DNA from: Plantago major
Lineage: Eukaryota; Streptophyta; Magnoliopsida; Lamiales; Plantaginaceae
Direction of reading: 5' to 3'
DNA length: 64,000 nt
Assembly (NCBI GenBank): GCA_026545765.1
Contig: CM048839.1
Coordinates: forward strand, 90,114,914 to 90,178,913
Part shown: positions 22,822-34,575 of the stretch, in pieces
How the letters are laid out: each line of letters opens with the position of its first letter
Numbering within the stretch: position 1 is the stretch's first letter
Translations under genes and position numbers: made by a program
The notes under the pieces: generated by a model
What the model was told of the DNA's origin: nothing
The model's input: only the letters and a program-made list of their open reading frames with translations
Database searches by the model: none

Positions 22822-23606
22822 AGGCTACGATGGCTCGGGGCTATGCTTGGACGCATCACTCGACCAAACAAGCGTTATATAGATTGTATTCCAAATTAAG
22901 TATCTAGTGTCTGACATCATATTAGTATGGTATTTGATATTCTAGTCGTATTGTATTACTTTGGATTTATTATGTTATGCATGTAATATTTTCGATTCAA
23001 GTTCTTATATGTGTTAAATTTGTAACGTTTATTAGTAAGCATTTGAAGTTATTCGTGTGCTGATTAATTTCTAGATTTTTCGTAAAATAGATTATTTTAC
23101 TTTTACTGAAATATTTTTTAAAATAAATAAATGACAAAAATAAGGTAAAGTTTTCAATTTGCAAAATAAGAAGTAAAGTTTTCAATTTGCAAAAAAAAAA
23201 AGACAAAACTAAAGCTATCAATTTGCAAATTCAAAAAAAAAAAAAAGGCCGGTTGTTCCCAGCCATTTTTACTTTATTTATTTTTTAATTTTTTTAAATA
23301 AGTCGTATACATTTAGAAACATTTAATTTTTTTTCATTCTTTAGAAAAAATTTGATTGTTGTTCAATCATGCATGTTAATGTTTTTGAATTTGTATAAAC
23401 GAAGCATTTTTATAAAAAAATTATTTTTTTTTCATTTTCGATTTTTTTATTATTATTGTTATTTTGTGTTTAATGGTGCATGTTAATGTTTTTGTGTTTG
23501 TATAAACGAGTTATTTCGATTTTTTGTTAATTTTATAAGATCTTTTATGAGCTAGAGGCATTTTAGTCAAGCGTTTAGCGGACGGCGTTGCGTTTAACAT
23601 TCACGA
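22822..23606. repeat. dispersed repeat, copy B
   Basis: This is a direct copy of 16540-18255 without the MULE-like insertion. It starts at CGATGGCTCGGGGCTATGCT and ends near GTTGCGTTTAACATTCACGA. Just before it, TTTATTTGTAG resembles a splice acceptor, so the open start (TATGCTTGGACGCATCACTC) may be the last exon of an element-borne gene. Copies A and B flank the MADS gene in the same orientation. Confidence 0.7.
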
Positions 23607-23730
23607 AAATTACAGGTCAATACAAATTGTTCGAATGTAATTGTTCAAACTGTAGGTACTATGGTGTAATTGTTCCATTTATGGGGGATAGCATATTAAA
23701 TCTACCACTCTCCCAAAACTTACCGTTTCC

Positions 23731-23816
23731 AAACCCTAATCTGGCCTTAAAATGATTCAAACATTGAATTGATTGATATATCATCACCATCATCGTCTTC
23801 TCAGTTTAAACCCTAG
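23731..23816 (+). promoter_or_regulatory. two telo-box motifs before exportin-2
   Basis: AAACCCTAA at 23731-23739 and AAACCCTAG at 23808-23816 lie within 110 bases of the ATG. The AAACCCTA telo-box is a known element near the starts of plant genes expressed in dividing cells. Two copies this close fit a housekeeping transport gene, but function is inferred. Confidence 0.5.
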
Positions 23817-23836
23817 AAACCCCAAGTCCGGCAGCT

Positions 23837-26749
23837 ATGGAGTGGAACCCTGAAACACAACAAGCTCTATCCCAATGCTTTCTCAACACACTATCCCCTC
23901 ACGCTGCGACCCGCCGTAACGCCGAAGCTACGCTGGCTCAGGAAGCTGGCCGACCCAACTTTGCACTCGCCGTCCTTCGCCTGGTTGCGGAGTCCACCGT
24001 CGATGAGCAGATCCGCCAATCAGCTGCCGTCAACTTCAAAAACCACCTCAAAGCTCACTGGGCCGCTCCTCCCAATTCCGGCGAGCAGACTGTTGTGCCG
24101 GACCAGGAAAAGGAGCAGATCAAGACGTTGATCGTCACGTTGATGGTTAATTCTTCGCCGAGGATTCAAGCACAGATCAGTGAGGCTTTGACTATTATTG
24201 GGAACCATGATTTCCCTAGGGCGTGGCAGTCTTTGTTGCCTGAGTTGGTAGGGACGCTGGATAGATTGAGTCAGGTGAACGATTATGCATCTGTGAATGG
24301 TGTTTTAGTGACGATTAATTCGCTTTTTAAGAAATTTAGGTACGAGTTTAAGACGAATGAGCTTTTGCTTGATCTCAAGTATTGTCTTGATAACTTTGCG
24401 AGGCCGCTGTTGGAAGTGTTTATGAGGACTGCATTTGTTTTAGACCAGGCAGTGGCTTCTGGTGCGACTGCCGTTGTTCTCAGGCCGTATATTGAGTCGC
24501 AGAGGTTGTGTTGTAGGATTTTTTATTCGCTTAACTATATGGAGTTGCCGGAGTTTTTTGAGGATCATATGGAGGAGTGGATGATTGAGTTTAAGAAATA
24601 TCTGACTGCGAAATATCCTGCTCTGGAAGATAGTGGGAATGATGGCCTTACTTTAGTTGATGATTTGCGAGCTGCTGTTTGTGAGAATATTAGCCTCTAC
24701 ATGGAGAAAGAGGAGGAGTTATTTAAGAAATATCTTAATGGGTTTGCGGAGGCAGTGTGGTTGGTTCTGGTGGCTGCAGCAGGTTCACCTACTAGGGAGA
24801 AGCTTACTGTGACCGGTATCAAGTTTCTGACCACGGTAAGTTCAAGTGTTCATCATGATTTGTTTGCGGCAGAGGGCATTTTGCAACAAATTATTCAGAA
24901 TATTGTCATTCCGAATGTAATGTTGAGGGATGAGGATGAGGAGCTTTTTGAGATGAATTATGTAGAGTTCATAAGGAGAGATATGGAAGGCAGTGACCTT
25001 GACACCAGGAGAAGGATTGCTTGCGAACTCCTCAAGGGAATTGCTGTGAATTATAAGGAGAAGGTAACCCAGATGGTTTCTGCTCAGGTACAGAATCTTT
25101 TAGCGTCATTCGCAGAGAATCAGGCTACAAATTGGAAGCACAAAGACTGTGCAATTTTTTTGGTTGTATCCCTTGCCACAAAGAAAGCCGGTGGTAGTTC
25201 TGTTTCCACTGATCTTGTGGATGTTGAGAGTTTCTTTGCATCAGTTATTGTTCCGGAGTTGCAACATCAAGATGTGAATGGGTTTCCTATGCTGAAAGCC
25301 GGAGCATTGAAGTTCTTTTGCATGTTCAGGAATCAGATCCCTAAGCATGTTGCGGTTGCACTGCTTCTTGATGTAGTTCGTTTCCTTGACTCCGAGTCAA
25401 ATGTGGTTCACTCATATGCTGCTAGCTGCATTGAGAAGCTGTTGCTGGTTAAAGATGAAGGAGGAAGAGCAAGATACTCAGCTGCAGATCTCGGTCCATT
25501 TTTGCTTCCTTTGATGTCCAATCTTTTTAGTGCCTTGCAGAAGCCAGAGTCTGAGGAGAACCAGTATGTGATGAAATGTATAATGCGGGTTCTGGGAGTT
25601 GCAAGCATTTCTCAGGAAGTTGCTTTACCTTGCATCAATGGTTTGGCAACTGTTCTGAATAGGGTCTGTGAAAACCCAAAGAATCCGGTCTTTAACCACT
25701 ATTTATTTGAATCTGTAGCTGTTTTGCTCAGACGGGGCTGTGAGCAGGATCCATCTCTGATTTTGGCCTTTGAGACTAGTCTTCTTCCCATCCTGCAGAT
25801 GATCTTGTCAAAAGATGTTAGCGAGTTTTTCCCTTATGCGTTTCAGTTGCTAGCCCAGCTTGTTGACTTGAACCGGTCTCCTTTACCAGGGAATTACATG
25901 CAGATATTTTCAATTCTCTTGCTACCTGAACCGTGGGGAAAGCATGCAAATGTTCCAGCTCTTGTTCGGTTACTTCAAGCCTTCCTCAGAAAGGCACCAG
26001 AACAGTTGATTCAGCAGGGTGGCTTATCTAGTGTCCTTGGAATATTCAACAAGCTGATTCAGTCGCCAAAAACTGATGAACAGGGATTCTATGTGCTCAA
26101 CACTGTGATTGAAAACCTTGGATATGATGTGATTTCACCCTTCACCAACCACATTTGGGTCGAACTGTTTAAACGGTTGCAAATCAATAAAAAGAAGACG
26201 TTTGTTAAGTCTCTTATCATTTTCATGTCACTTTTCCTGATAAAGCATGGTCCACAAAACCTCTCTGGCTCAATGAATGCTGTTCAACCGGAGATTTTTC
26301 GTGTAATTTTGGAACAGTTCTGGGTACCCAATCTTACGCTGATCACTGGTTCCTTGGAGCTCAAGCTAACTTCAGTTGCTTCAACTAGAATTTTATGTGA
26401 ATCCTTGTCACCATCGGATACAAAGCTATGGGGGAAGCTGCTCGATAGCGTTGTCACGCTTCTTTCGAAGCCAGAGGAGGACCGAGTTGAGGATGAGCCT
26501 GAAGTCCCAGATTTTGTAGAAACTATTGGTTATAATGCAACTTTTGTTAATCTGTATAGTGCTGGGAGGAAAGAAGAGGACCCTCTCCGAGACATCAATG
26601 ATCCAAAGCAGTTTCTGGTTGTATCTTTGGCAAAGCTTTCTGCTCTCGCCCCTGGAACATGCCCTCGGATCATCATTGAAAATCTCGAACCATCAAATCA
26701 AACTGCATTATCTCAACTGTGCAGCTCCTATGGCCTCGCAATAGTTTGA
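23837..26749 (+). CDS. CAS: exportin-2 (CAS/CSE1-like importin-alpha re-exporter), intronless, 970 aa
   Basis: Exportin-2 is an importin-beta family HEAT-repeat receptor that, with Ran-GTP, returns importin-alpha from the nucleus to the cytoplasm. The single open frame begins [20 protein letters not shown] and contains the N-terminal importin-beta domain at about residues 24-95 ([40 protein letters not shown]). The Cse1 domain covers about 150-520 ([40 protein letters not shown]) and the CAS/CSE1 C-terminal domain about 525-950 (YFPYAFQ-like region, [15 protein letters not shown]). Length and lack of introns match plant CAS genes as I know them. A GTAAGT at 26774 and TTTTGCAG at 29180 suggest an intron in the 3' UTR. 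No break is seen. Confidence 0.95.
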   Translation: MEWNPETQQALSQCFLNTLSPHAATRRNAEATLAQEAGRPNFALAVLRLVAESTVDEQIRQSAAVNFKNHLKAHWAAPPNSGEQTVVPDQEKEQIKTLIVTLMVNSSPRIQAQISEALTIIGNHDFPRAWQSLLPELVGTLDRLSQVNDYASVNGVLVTINSLFKKFRYEFKTNELLLDLKYCLDNFARPLLEVFMRTAFVLDQAVASGATAVVLRPYIESQRLCCRIFYSLNYMELPEFFEDHMEEWMIEFKKYLTAKYPALEDSGNDGLTLVDDLRAAVCENISLYMEKEEELFKKYLNGFAEAVWLVLVAAAGSPTREKLTVTGIKFLTTVSSSVHHDLFAAEGILQQIIQNIVIPNVMLRDEDEELFEMNYVEFIRRDMEGSDLDTRRRIACELLKGIAVNYKEKVTQMVSAQVQNLLASFAENQATNWKHKDCAIFLVVSLATKKAGGSSVSTDLVDVESFFASVIVPELQHQDVNGFPMLKAGALKFFCMFRNQIPKHVAVALLLDVVRFLDSESNVVHSYAASCIEKLLLVKDEGGRARYSAADLGPFLLPLMSNLFSALQKPESEENQYVMKCIMRVLGVASISQEVALPCINGLATVLNRVCENPKNPVFNHYLFESVAVLLRRGCEQDPSLILAFETSLLPILQMILSKDVSEFFPYAFQLLAQLVDLNRSPLPGNYMQIFSILLLPEPWGKHANVPALVRLLQAFLRKAPEQLIQQGGLSSVLGIFNKLIQSPKTDEQGFYVLNTVIENLGYDVISPFTNHIWVELFKRLQINKKKTFVKSLIIFMSLFLIKHGPQNLSGSMNAVQPEIFRVILEQFWVPNLTLITGSLELKLTSVASTRILCESLSPSDTKLWGKLLDSVVTLLSKPEEDRVEDEPEVPDFVETIGYNATFVNLYSAGRKEEDPLRDINDPKQFLVVSLAKLSALAPGTCPRIIIENLEPSNQTALSQLCSSYGLAIV

Positions 26750-29600
26750 GGCAGCAGCAGCACCTGCCTGATAGTAAGTTTTCTTGTTTTAGATACAGTT
26801 CCTTAAGCATTAATATGTTGAAGGCTCTACTTGGATATTATTTAAATATTCTGAACATATGTAGATTACTATTGATGCATTCAAATCTTTACTGTTTCTG
26901 AGTTTGGGGTTAAGTGTGAGTCGACATTTGTATATAATCATGTATTGTGTTAGCTTCGGATTTTCGTGAAGTGAGAGTATTGCACTGTGGATGTTTTGGG
27001 CACTAATGATTAACGTAAAGATGTTAGTTCTTTAGTGTAACGTTTATGGATTAATTTATCGCAAATTCTATGTCGATTTCCTTGGGGTGTGTTATTGCCT
27101 GTCTTTGTATATAGTGCTCACTGCTCACCTCTTCCTAGATTAATTTTGTTTCAAATTTAAGTAAGGTTGTTGGCAATGTGATTAGGAATGTGGTTTTGTT
27201 AGCTTTGGACTTTTGTAATGTGTTGTTGCAGTTGGGACAATTTGATTATTCATGATCTCTTTATTAATTTCAATTCTGACATCGTTAAATTATGGAGATA
27301 GCATGTATCCTTCGAAGCAAAATAGACATCTGTGACTCTGTTTACTTTAAGTGCAAATAGATCTATAGGATTTGCTGCCACTGGACCATATACCACATCA
27401 TTATTATGTTTAGAATGGGAAATAGTTAACATGAAACTTGATTATGTAGATCTGTAATTGCCACTTTTGACGTCACATGTGTATTATTAATAATGTACGT
27501 TACATAGTGTGCCATTTAGGAGGCTTGTCTCTATTCTGCACTCTACTTCTATGTTTAGCATTAGCAGCTGTGAAGCACGGATACGTGGAAACCCTTGAAG
27601 TCCCGCCCCAGATACGGTCCCGGGGACGGATACGCACGGATATGTGTACGAAACGTATCCGCTGGCCTTTCTTTAAAAAAAAAAAGAAAAAAAAATCATT
27701 AAATCCGGGTTGGTTTGGGTGGGATGACACAAATCTGGGGAAAAAACCATAAATCAAAACCCTACTTGCCTAATTTAGCCAGAATTTGGAGACTGACTTT
27801 AGAATAGAAGCAGCCGCACTTCTTACCTGTTGCTGCAACCATAATCGATCCGCCCCCTTTCGGATTCCCGCGGCGGAGACGCCTCTCCCAGTTGCGATTC
27901 CCCGTTTTTTCCTCTTTGGCCAGCCGCCCTTTTGTCCCGCTGTACTGATGGACTTATGGTATTTTGTGTGTCGGTAGTAGTTTTGACTTTTATGTAGCTT
28001 CATTCTTCTTTATTTTGCAAAAGCGCTTCTAATTATTTTCATAGGTTTGCATTACAGCCCCTTTTCTTATTTTTATTACTTTCAGGATCATGTCCACTTT
28101 CAGAATTTTTATGATATAGTAATATATTATTAAAAAATATATAAAAAATTAAACGGTCCGTATCCTATTTTTTTGGATTTTGACGTCCCGATGTATCCGT
28201 ATCCGTACTTCCTAGTTTAGCAGTATTATGAACTTCTAGTCTGGAACTTGTTGTAACATTACTGACTGACACTTCGCATGTAAAGTTGTGATTGTAGGGC
28301 TTGGTTAATGTGGAATTATCCATTTATCTTGAAATTGTCATGGCTTTTAAGTTGAGTACTCAGTTCTTTGATTGGGATCTTAGCAAGTAAGCATTGGTTT
28401 TTGTTTATTCTAAGCCGACTGGGTTGAAATAAATGTCTTTTGTATTTCACCTCTCCTTGGTTAATAATCGAATTATAATAATATATGTAGTGATGTTTAT
28501 ATTCTGATGAAGCACAAGAGTTTTTGCAATGTTGTTTCTACTCGAATTAAGATTGCTTTATAGGAGTAGCTTAGTAGCATATTGGTTTTGTAGCTTCTGT
28601 TTGGATGTTATGAGTTAGTGACTTTGTATTCCCTGGATTGTAATATTTAATTGTTTCCAAGTCTGAATCATTTTATTATACTCTCTCGTAGTTGCCTACT
28701 ACTACAAAATTATGGGATGAGTCTAGTTTTTGTGCAGTTCCTGTTCAACTTGTCAGTTGTACTGTAATATGTTGTTTCCCGTGCCGTGATGAATCCGCAC
28801 CATTTCTCTGTTCCTTTGCATGGAAAACCCTGTGTGATCAAATGATGTCTGATTTCGTAGATTATCAAAGATATGTGGTCTGAAGAAGTCACGATTTTAA
28901 AATCTATTGTGATTCTTTCTTGGTTAGGCAACTCTGGTGCGACTGGTAGCATGCATTATGCTTCTACTCACTATGTTATGGATGCATTTTAATATGTTTT
29001 TACTAGTTATGCTCTGTTATCTTAATGATAAATTAATTTGTCAATCCAAATCCATATTCCCTTGCTGCAAAAATGATATGCCCCATCTGAAGTCATGTTG
29101 TTCGTTCCAATTTCTGACTTCCAAGAAGAGTATGCCAAGTATTATATATTTATTGGCTATCTGTTTTCTTGATTTTGCAGGTAACTTTTGAGTGCGACCT
29201 GGAGCTACCTAATTTGTGGAAGGGGCTAGATTTGGAAAATCTTGATACACTGATCTGTTGGCAAAATGCAATTCCAAGATCATCCATATAGTTGACGGAG
29301 CCTAAGCCGTTGACTGTAGTTTGATGTTTCTGTCATCGGATCAAAACAATTGAACTGTGTTTATACTTAATGTTTATCATGCTGGGAAGTAATCTTGCTC
29401 TTCCAATTGTCTATTTTGGGTGGCATGATTGTTTAGTGAGAGCATGTTGAATGTGTGTTTAAATGGTGATGCTACTTGGGTATGCACACAATTTTTCTGT
29501 TTAGTTGCATTTATTGCTTGATCAAAAGAATTATGTGCATCTGCATTGATGGTCTTTGTTGGAGTAAATTGTAATTTTCATACAATTTTCAATTCAACTA
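26750..29600 (+). other. 3' UTR of exportin-2 with a likely 2.4-kb intron
   Basis: Soon after the stop, GATA/GTAAGT at 26774 is a strong donor, and GATTTTGCAG/GTAACT at 29180 a strong acceptor. The intervening DNA is T-rich, as in plant introns, and has no recognisable gene. After 29181 come about 400 bases that could be the terminal UTR exon. A hAT-like MITE sits inside the proposed intron at 27568-28216. This is an inference from splice signals alone. Confidence 0.5.
27568..28216. mobile_element. hAT-like MITE with GGATACG-rich ends
   Basis: The left end reads CTGTGAAGCACGGATACG and the right end is its imperfect inverse (CGTATCCGTACTTCCTAGT region). Further CGGATACG motifs lie inside both ends. 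TTAGCAG flanks it at 27561-27567 and 28217-28223; with one extra mismatched base this fits an 8-bp hAT duplication. There is a GC-rich core at about 27840-27940 and no transposase. Confidence 0.65.
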
Positions 29601-29612
29601 AATTATTTACTA

Positions 29613-29904
29613 TTCCCTCCTATTCATATTATAAGATGTTTTAGATTTTTCATACAAATTAATACAACTCTCTCCACATTAATAGTTTTGATAAAAGATT
29701 GAAAACAAAAATGTTGATGTCTTGGATAAATAAATCGATCAATAAAATATGAGAAACATGCGTACTTTACAATACAAAATAAATGATTTAAATGCATACA
29801 AAATTGTGAAAATACAAAATTACTTGGTATAATCTTCCAAAATATCTTATATTTAAGTAAATGGTCAATAGGTCAAAACATCTTGTAAAATGAATAGAAT
29901 GGAG
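29613..29904. mobile_element. Stowaway-like MITE
   Basis: It starts TTCCCTCCTATTCATATTAT (followed by AAGATGTTTTA) and ends with the inverse, AAAACATCTTGTAAAATGAA then TAGAATGGAG. TA dinucleotides flank it. It is about 292 bp long and non-coding. Confidence 0.75.
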
Positions 29905-30069
29905 TATAGTTTAACATTAATTTGTGCTTAAAATCGATAACCATTGACCAGTAAAAGTTAAAATGACAAGTTTTATAGGGAATGGAGGGGGATGAATGAA
30001 AGTAGCCTCGAAGGCTCTACCCAATAATACTTCACAAAATTGTACTCTTTCGATCTAGAACTAGGAGTA

Positions 30070-30291
30070 ACTTTGGCGAGAGACCGTCTCTCGGAGAGAC
30101 CAAATCGAATGTCACATATTTTGTCACAAACATCACATGTTTAGATACAAATATCACATGTTAATAAATGGATGTAATGCAAGTATAATGCAAATTTATT
30201 ATATACACGATGTTTGAGGATAAACATAGATGTTTGTACGTAAATATGTGATGTTGAATTAGTTTCTTCGAGAGACGGTCTCTCGCAAAAG
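30070..30291. mobile_element. foldback MITE of the GAGAGACCGTCTCTC family
   Basis: The ends are GGCGAGAGACCGTCTCTCGG and CGAGAGACGGTCTCTCGC, inverted relative to each other and each itself nearly palindromic. The middle repeats ATCACATGTTT and GATGTTTG motifs. Related copies occur at 36491-36731, 48792-48973 and 50931-51073. Confidence 0.7.
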
Positions 30292-30553
30292 TTTGTATAT
30301 CATGGAGTATCATTTCTAGAGAGACGATCTTTAGATTACTTATATGAAGATGAGCCTATATTGTCATGAAAACCATCAATGATATTAATTTTAACATAAT
30401 TTATCGTTTGTATATATGAAAAAAAGAAAAGAAAAACTAATGGTGACAGTATAGATCTTTTGATTAATAACATCGATGATATTCTTAACAATATAGTGTG
30501 TTTCTAGATAAATTATTTACAGATCGTTTTTTAGGAAACTTACGAATAATGTT
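30292..30553. other. short intergenic stretch, no gene
   Basis: Contains a stray AGAGAGACGATCTTTAG (about 30317) that resembles the neighbouring MITE ends, so it may be an old fragment of the same family. Confidence 0.35.
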
Positions 30554-31985
30554 CTCCCTCTATCCCATGTCAGTTGTCCAGTTTGCACTAATTCGCGGTC
30601 AACAAAATTGAACTTTGACCACGAATAATTCTCAAACGGTAATAGTAAAATCTTCAATTGAACTATATAGGAAAACTTAGGTCTAAATTTTCATTATATA
30701 GTTCAATAGAATATTTTACTATTACCGTTTGATAATTATTCGTGGTCAAAGTTTGTAATATAAAATTCCCTTGAAAAGGTTTTCTGACTTTGTTTTGAAA
30801 TGATGATTGAAAGATAGACAGAAAGATGTAAAGTTTCGTGCAATGTTTCACTTGAAGTTTCGCTTAAAGTTTCCTGCGAAAATTGCAACTTACAGAATAA
30901 AGTATTTACGTTTTTGGGAAACCTTAAAGTGCAGTTATGATGCAGTGCAGTAAATAAAGCAAACTAGAATTATAGTGGTTCGGCCATAAAAGTGCCTACG
31001 TCCACTCCCCAAGCATTTACTCTTGTGACTTCCACTAAGATCCTTGATAGACCACTTACAACACGCAAGCACTCAAAGACAACAACCTTGTCCTTCCCTC
31101 TTGCTCCAGTCTAAGCTATCCCCACCTAGACTAAGTGTCTCGTGCTAAGGAGCAATCACAACTCCCTTAGCCACACGTTAATAAGATCTCGGCACTCTTG
31201 AATTACACTGATTGAACGAATATGAAACTCACAAAACTCTCTTTTCTATACATAAACTCAATGAACATCAATAGAGAGCTTTGAAGACAACTCCATTTAT
31301 GACACTTATATAGCTCGTTGTATGCGCTGTTGTCTGTGTTCTTATTTCTCCAGCCTTGAACTCTTTTATAACGCATAAGAATAAGCCAACGTTGGTATGT
31401 TCTGAATTGCTGGAAGAATAACGTTAGTTTGTTCTGAATAGTCTGGAAGACTTTATCTCCTGTTGAGATTTTCTAGGAGAGTTTTACTCTTGAAAGAATC
31501 TTGCAAATAACAAAAGAATATCCAAGATATATTTCAAACAAAGTCCATTACAATAAGGATTCTATTTTTGAAAATCTCTTTTAAATATATTTGAAATCCT
31601 TATTTGACCAAGAGATTTTATTCCAAATAATAAATAACATTATACTCCATATATAATCTCTAATTTTGGAAGAGAAAAACGTGTGCCACATTTTTCTACC
31701 ATAAATAAATTGTACATAATTTAGAAATCCAGTGTGCTCGAAAGAACGACGGAAACGTAAACGTTTCGAACGACGTTTCAGAAAGGTGGCAGTTTGATGA
31801 AAATCAAATTTAACTTGGCGAACTTTACATGGATTTAGTGGAGACATATTGGACTTAGAAAAATGTTAGTCCATGACATAATGTTTGTTAGCATCACATA
31901 TGGATTCGACTTTTCAGGTCAATAAAGTTCAATTTTGTTGACCGCGAATTAGTGTAAAGTGGACAACTGGCATGAAACTGGGGAG
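30554..31985. mobile_element. 1.4-kb element with ~68-bp terminal inverted repeats
   Basis: The left arm 30554-30620 (CTCCCTCTATCCCATGTCAG, then TTGTCC and AATTCGCGGTCAACAAAATT) is matched by the inverse of 31918-31985 with about 85% identity. The tips resemble Stowaway ends but the element is far longer than usual. A second, tighter inverted repeat (30612-30752) sits inside the left part. The middle (about 30900-31500) is unrelated: it contains AGTGGTTCGGCCATAAAAGT and GCCTACGTCCACTCC, a phrase I associate with repeated plant retroelement DNA, probably a later insertion. No protein is encoded. Confidence 0.65.
30612..30752. repeat. hairpin with ~57-bp arms
   Basis: ACTTTGACCACGAATAATTC at 30612 through AACTATATA at about 30668 is the near-perfect inverse of TATATAGTTCAATAGAATAT at 30697 through CGTGGTCAAAGT at about 30752. 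The loop is about 28 bases. Confidence 0.8.
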
Positions 31986-32341
31986 TATATATCTATCTGA
32001 TCTATGAATATATACCTCGTGTACTAATTTGATTTGACAGTATGAATTCTTCGACAAGTGAAAAAGTGAGTTATGTTGCTAAAGTATAGATCATGGATAA
32101 AAACCGATTACTATGTAGAGTTTATGATTTAACACTACTCCCTTCGTCTAGAATAACTTCGTATATTAGGGTTGATATCTAATTTTAAGTAAAAAGTTAA
32201 CGTAATAAGGTTGAGATGTGTGTATTTTTAAACTTCATCATTTCTTATGCTCTTGTAAACTTAGTGCATTATTAATACTATATTTTTTGCCGCTTAAAAA
32301 AAAAGGTGCGAAATGTGACTTTTAGTGGCAATAAAATTGTA
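31986..32341. other. intergenic DNA, no gene
   Basis: AT-rich. A truncated CTCCCTTCGTCTAGAATAAC (about 32138) looks like one end of a further Stowaway-type MITE, but no matching inverse end was found. Confidence 0.4.
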
Positions 32342-32998
32342 CTTCCTCCGTCCCAGGAAGTTCACTTTTTGGGTGGAGAAAATAAGGTATATACTCCCTC
32401 CGTCCCTTAGATGATGTCCAGGTTACTGCTCATGCACAAAAATTAAAGAGAGTAATATTATAACACTATATAGTACATGTGTGGTCTACTTTATGACTTT
32501 ATTGGTAGTTAGTTGATTCTTTAAGTTACTTTTTGACTTTTTTAGGAGTAGTGCATAATAAAAAATTGTATAATTGTTCCTAAAATGACAAATAAATGAA
32601 AGTGGACAACTCTACCGGGACGCCCAAAATGGCAAAAGTAGCTTCTAAGACGGCCTGCATTGCGTTGTCACTCCATCTCGACGTTGATGGCTCCCCGTCA
32701 CTTAGTGACGGGGAGGTAGCAAATCAATCACGCCACTTGTCGTCGTCTGATTGGTTTGTTTTTTTTAAAAAAATTTCAAATTCCTTTTTAGTTTAAAACG
32801 GCTATAACTTTCAAAATAAAAATGTAAAAAATAAATAAAAATCACCAACGGCTTTATTTTTTCGAGATATATAAAATGAGACCAGTCTTGACTATGTTTG
32901 GATCATCCCATCTCCAACTCCTCTTATTTCTCTCTTAATTAAACTTAAAACACTCTCTTCACTCCAAAACACCATCTCCACTTCAATTTTCCGACGAC

Positions 32999-34157
32999 AT
33001 GGCGGAAACTTGTTTACTCCGGAAACTCTGAGGTGGATGCAAGAAAACACACCCGAAGCCTACGAAGCGTGCATGCAAAAGCTTAACAAAAACACCTCTC
33101 AACAACCCCAACCGAGCTTCGTTCGCCCTTTGTTCGAAAGCTCCTACGAAGACCCCTACACCAAAATTACCAATCTCCAATCTTCCAAACACCAATATTT
33201 TCGCAAGCACCGGAAGTTGTTCCTGAAACGCAGCCTGAAATTCAACCGAACCGGAGGCGTGGGAAAGGGAAAGCCAAAGACACGGAAGGAGGGACGACCA
33301 ATAAAGGGGAAGGACGGGGCTCACCCTACAACGCGAATGAGGACTTGGTTCTCATCTCTTGTTACATGCCTGTTAGCGCAAATCCGATCATTGGCACGAA
33401 TCAGAGGTACGCAAGTTTGTTCAAGAAAGTCGAGGAGAAGTTCGAGGACGTGTGGAGGGATGGGAGGATGTCCGGTTTGGAAAAAAAGCGGAGTCATGAT
33501 TCACTTCGTCTCAGATTTAAGCGGATGAGAGATGACAATAATTGGTGGTTGATTTGTGTGGATCGTGCTACTAGGGTTGTCGGCGATCGGAGTGGCTACA
33601 ATGAAGCCAATGTAACTGAAACAACCCAGGAATTCTACAAAGAGAAGTCCGGTTGTAACGCCGGATTCAACTTATTCAAGCAGTGGGATGCCATGAAACA
33701 GTACCCAGAGTGGGAAACGAGGATGAACTTGGAGGAAAAATACAAGAAGGCTGCAACAACTCCGAGGGTTGAGGTTCCAGTTGATGATGATCAACCAATG
33801 GAATTAGCAGGTGCTAGTAGTGGGAGCAAGCGCCAGAGTGAGGACAGTGTCAGTGTCACGACTAACAAACGTCCTATGGGTCGTGACAAGGCAAAGAAGA
33901 TGGCTAGAGGTGGTAGTTTTGGCAACTCCCCAATGGATGCAATGAGCGAGGGATGGGTTAACTTTAATGAAAGTTATCCCCAATACCTTGAGTTGGAAAG
34001 ACAGAAGCTGGAGTTTGCCCGGCAAAAGGAGGAACGTAGGATGAAGGAGAAGAAGATGGACATGTGGATGACACTTATGGGGAACTATGCCAACTTGACC
34101 CCAGAACATAAGGGAGTTTGTGATGCACTGCAGAAGGAATTGTTTCCGTCCGAGTAA
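32999..34157 (+). pseudogene. Harbinger ORF1: MYB/SANT-like DNA-binding protein, frameshifted
   Basis: ORF1 proteins of this group bind element ends and help the nuclease. An ATG at 32999 gives only 10 codons before a stop. The next frame (from 33010) reads LFTPETLRWMQENTPEAYEA and then shifts near 33200 into the frame with QPNRRRGKGKAKDTEGG. From about 33315 the frame has the SANT-like block YNANEDLVLISCYMPVSANP, then RRSHDSLRLRFKRM-like and a C-terminal NAM-associated type region, MSEGWVNFNESYPQYLELER, ending EHKGVCDALQKELFPSE at 34157. At least two frame breaks in the N-terminal third make it inactive; 33345-34157 is a clean 270-codon run. Confidence 0.8.
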
Positions 34158-34455
34158 TGGCTGAAGTTGGGAGCTTGTTTTAGTTTGCTTGTTTGTTTTT
34201 TTACTTCCCGAAGTGTGGCTTGTTTGTGTTTTACTCTTCCAAGTGTCCGTTGTAATAAAATCAGTGTGCTTTGAATTTGAATTTGAATTTGAGTTTGAAT
34301 TATTTGAATTACGGAAAGTAAGTCTTGTGATTTATCCTTACTTTGTCAGGCATCTTATAATTTATCAGACATCTTATCTTCAATTAATGAGGCATCCAAT
34401 GCATTGTGACTCAGCTATGACTAAGAAATGAGTCACACATCTCCCACAACCTGTC

Positions 34456-34462
34456 TATATAA
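34456..34462 (+). promoter_or_regulatory. TATA box for Harbinger ORF2
   Basis: TATATAA lies 114-120 bases before the ORF2 ATG at 34576, after AACCTGTC. Internal promoters for each gene are usual in this group. Confidence 0.45.
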
Positions 34463-34575
34463 TGCAACCATAGAACACATTTTCAGACACAACAAACTAC
34501 TTGCATTCATCCCTTCTTCCATTATCTTAACTAAACAGAAAACACTCTATCTACTTCAATTTTCCAAAGATAATC

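Noticed and set aside
27786-27977. GC-rich open frame in the hAT-like MITE
   Set aside because: Lies wholly within the non-autonomous element and matches no transposase or host family I know.
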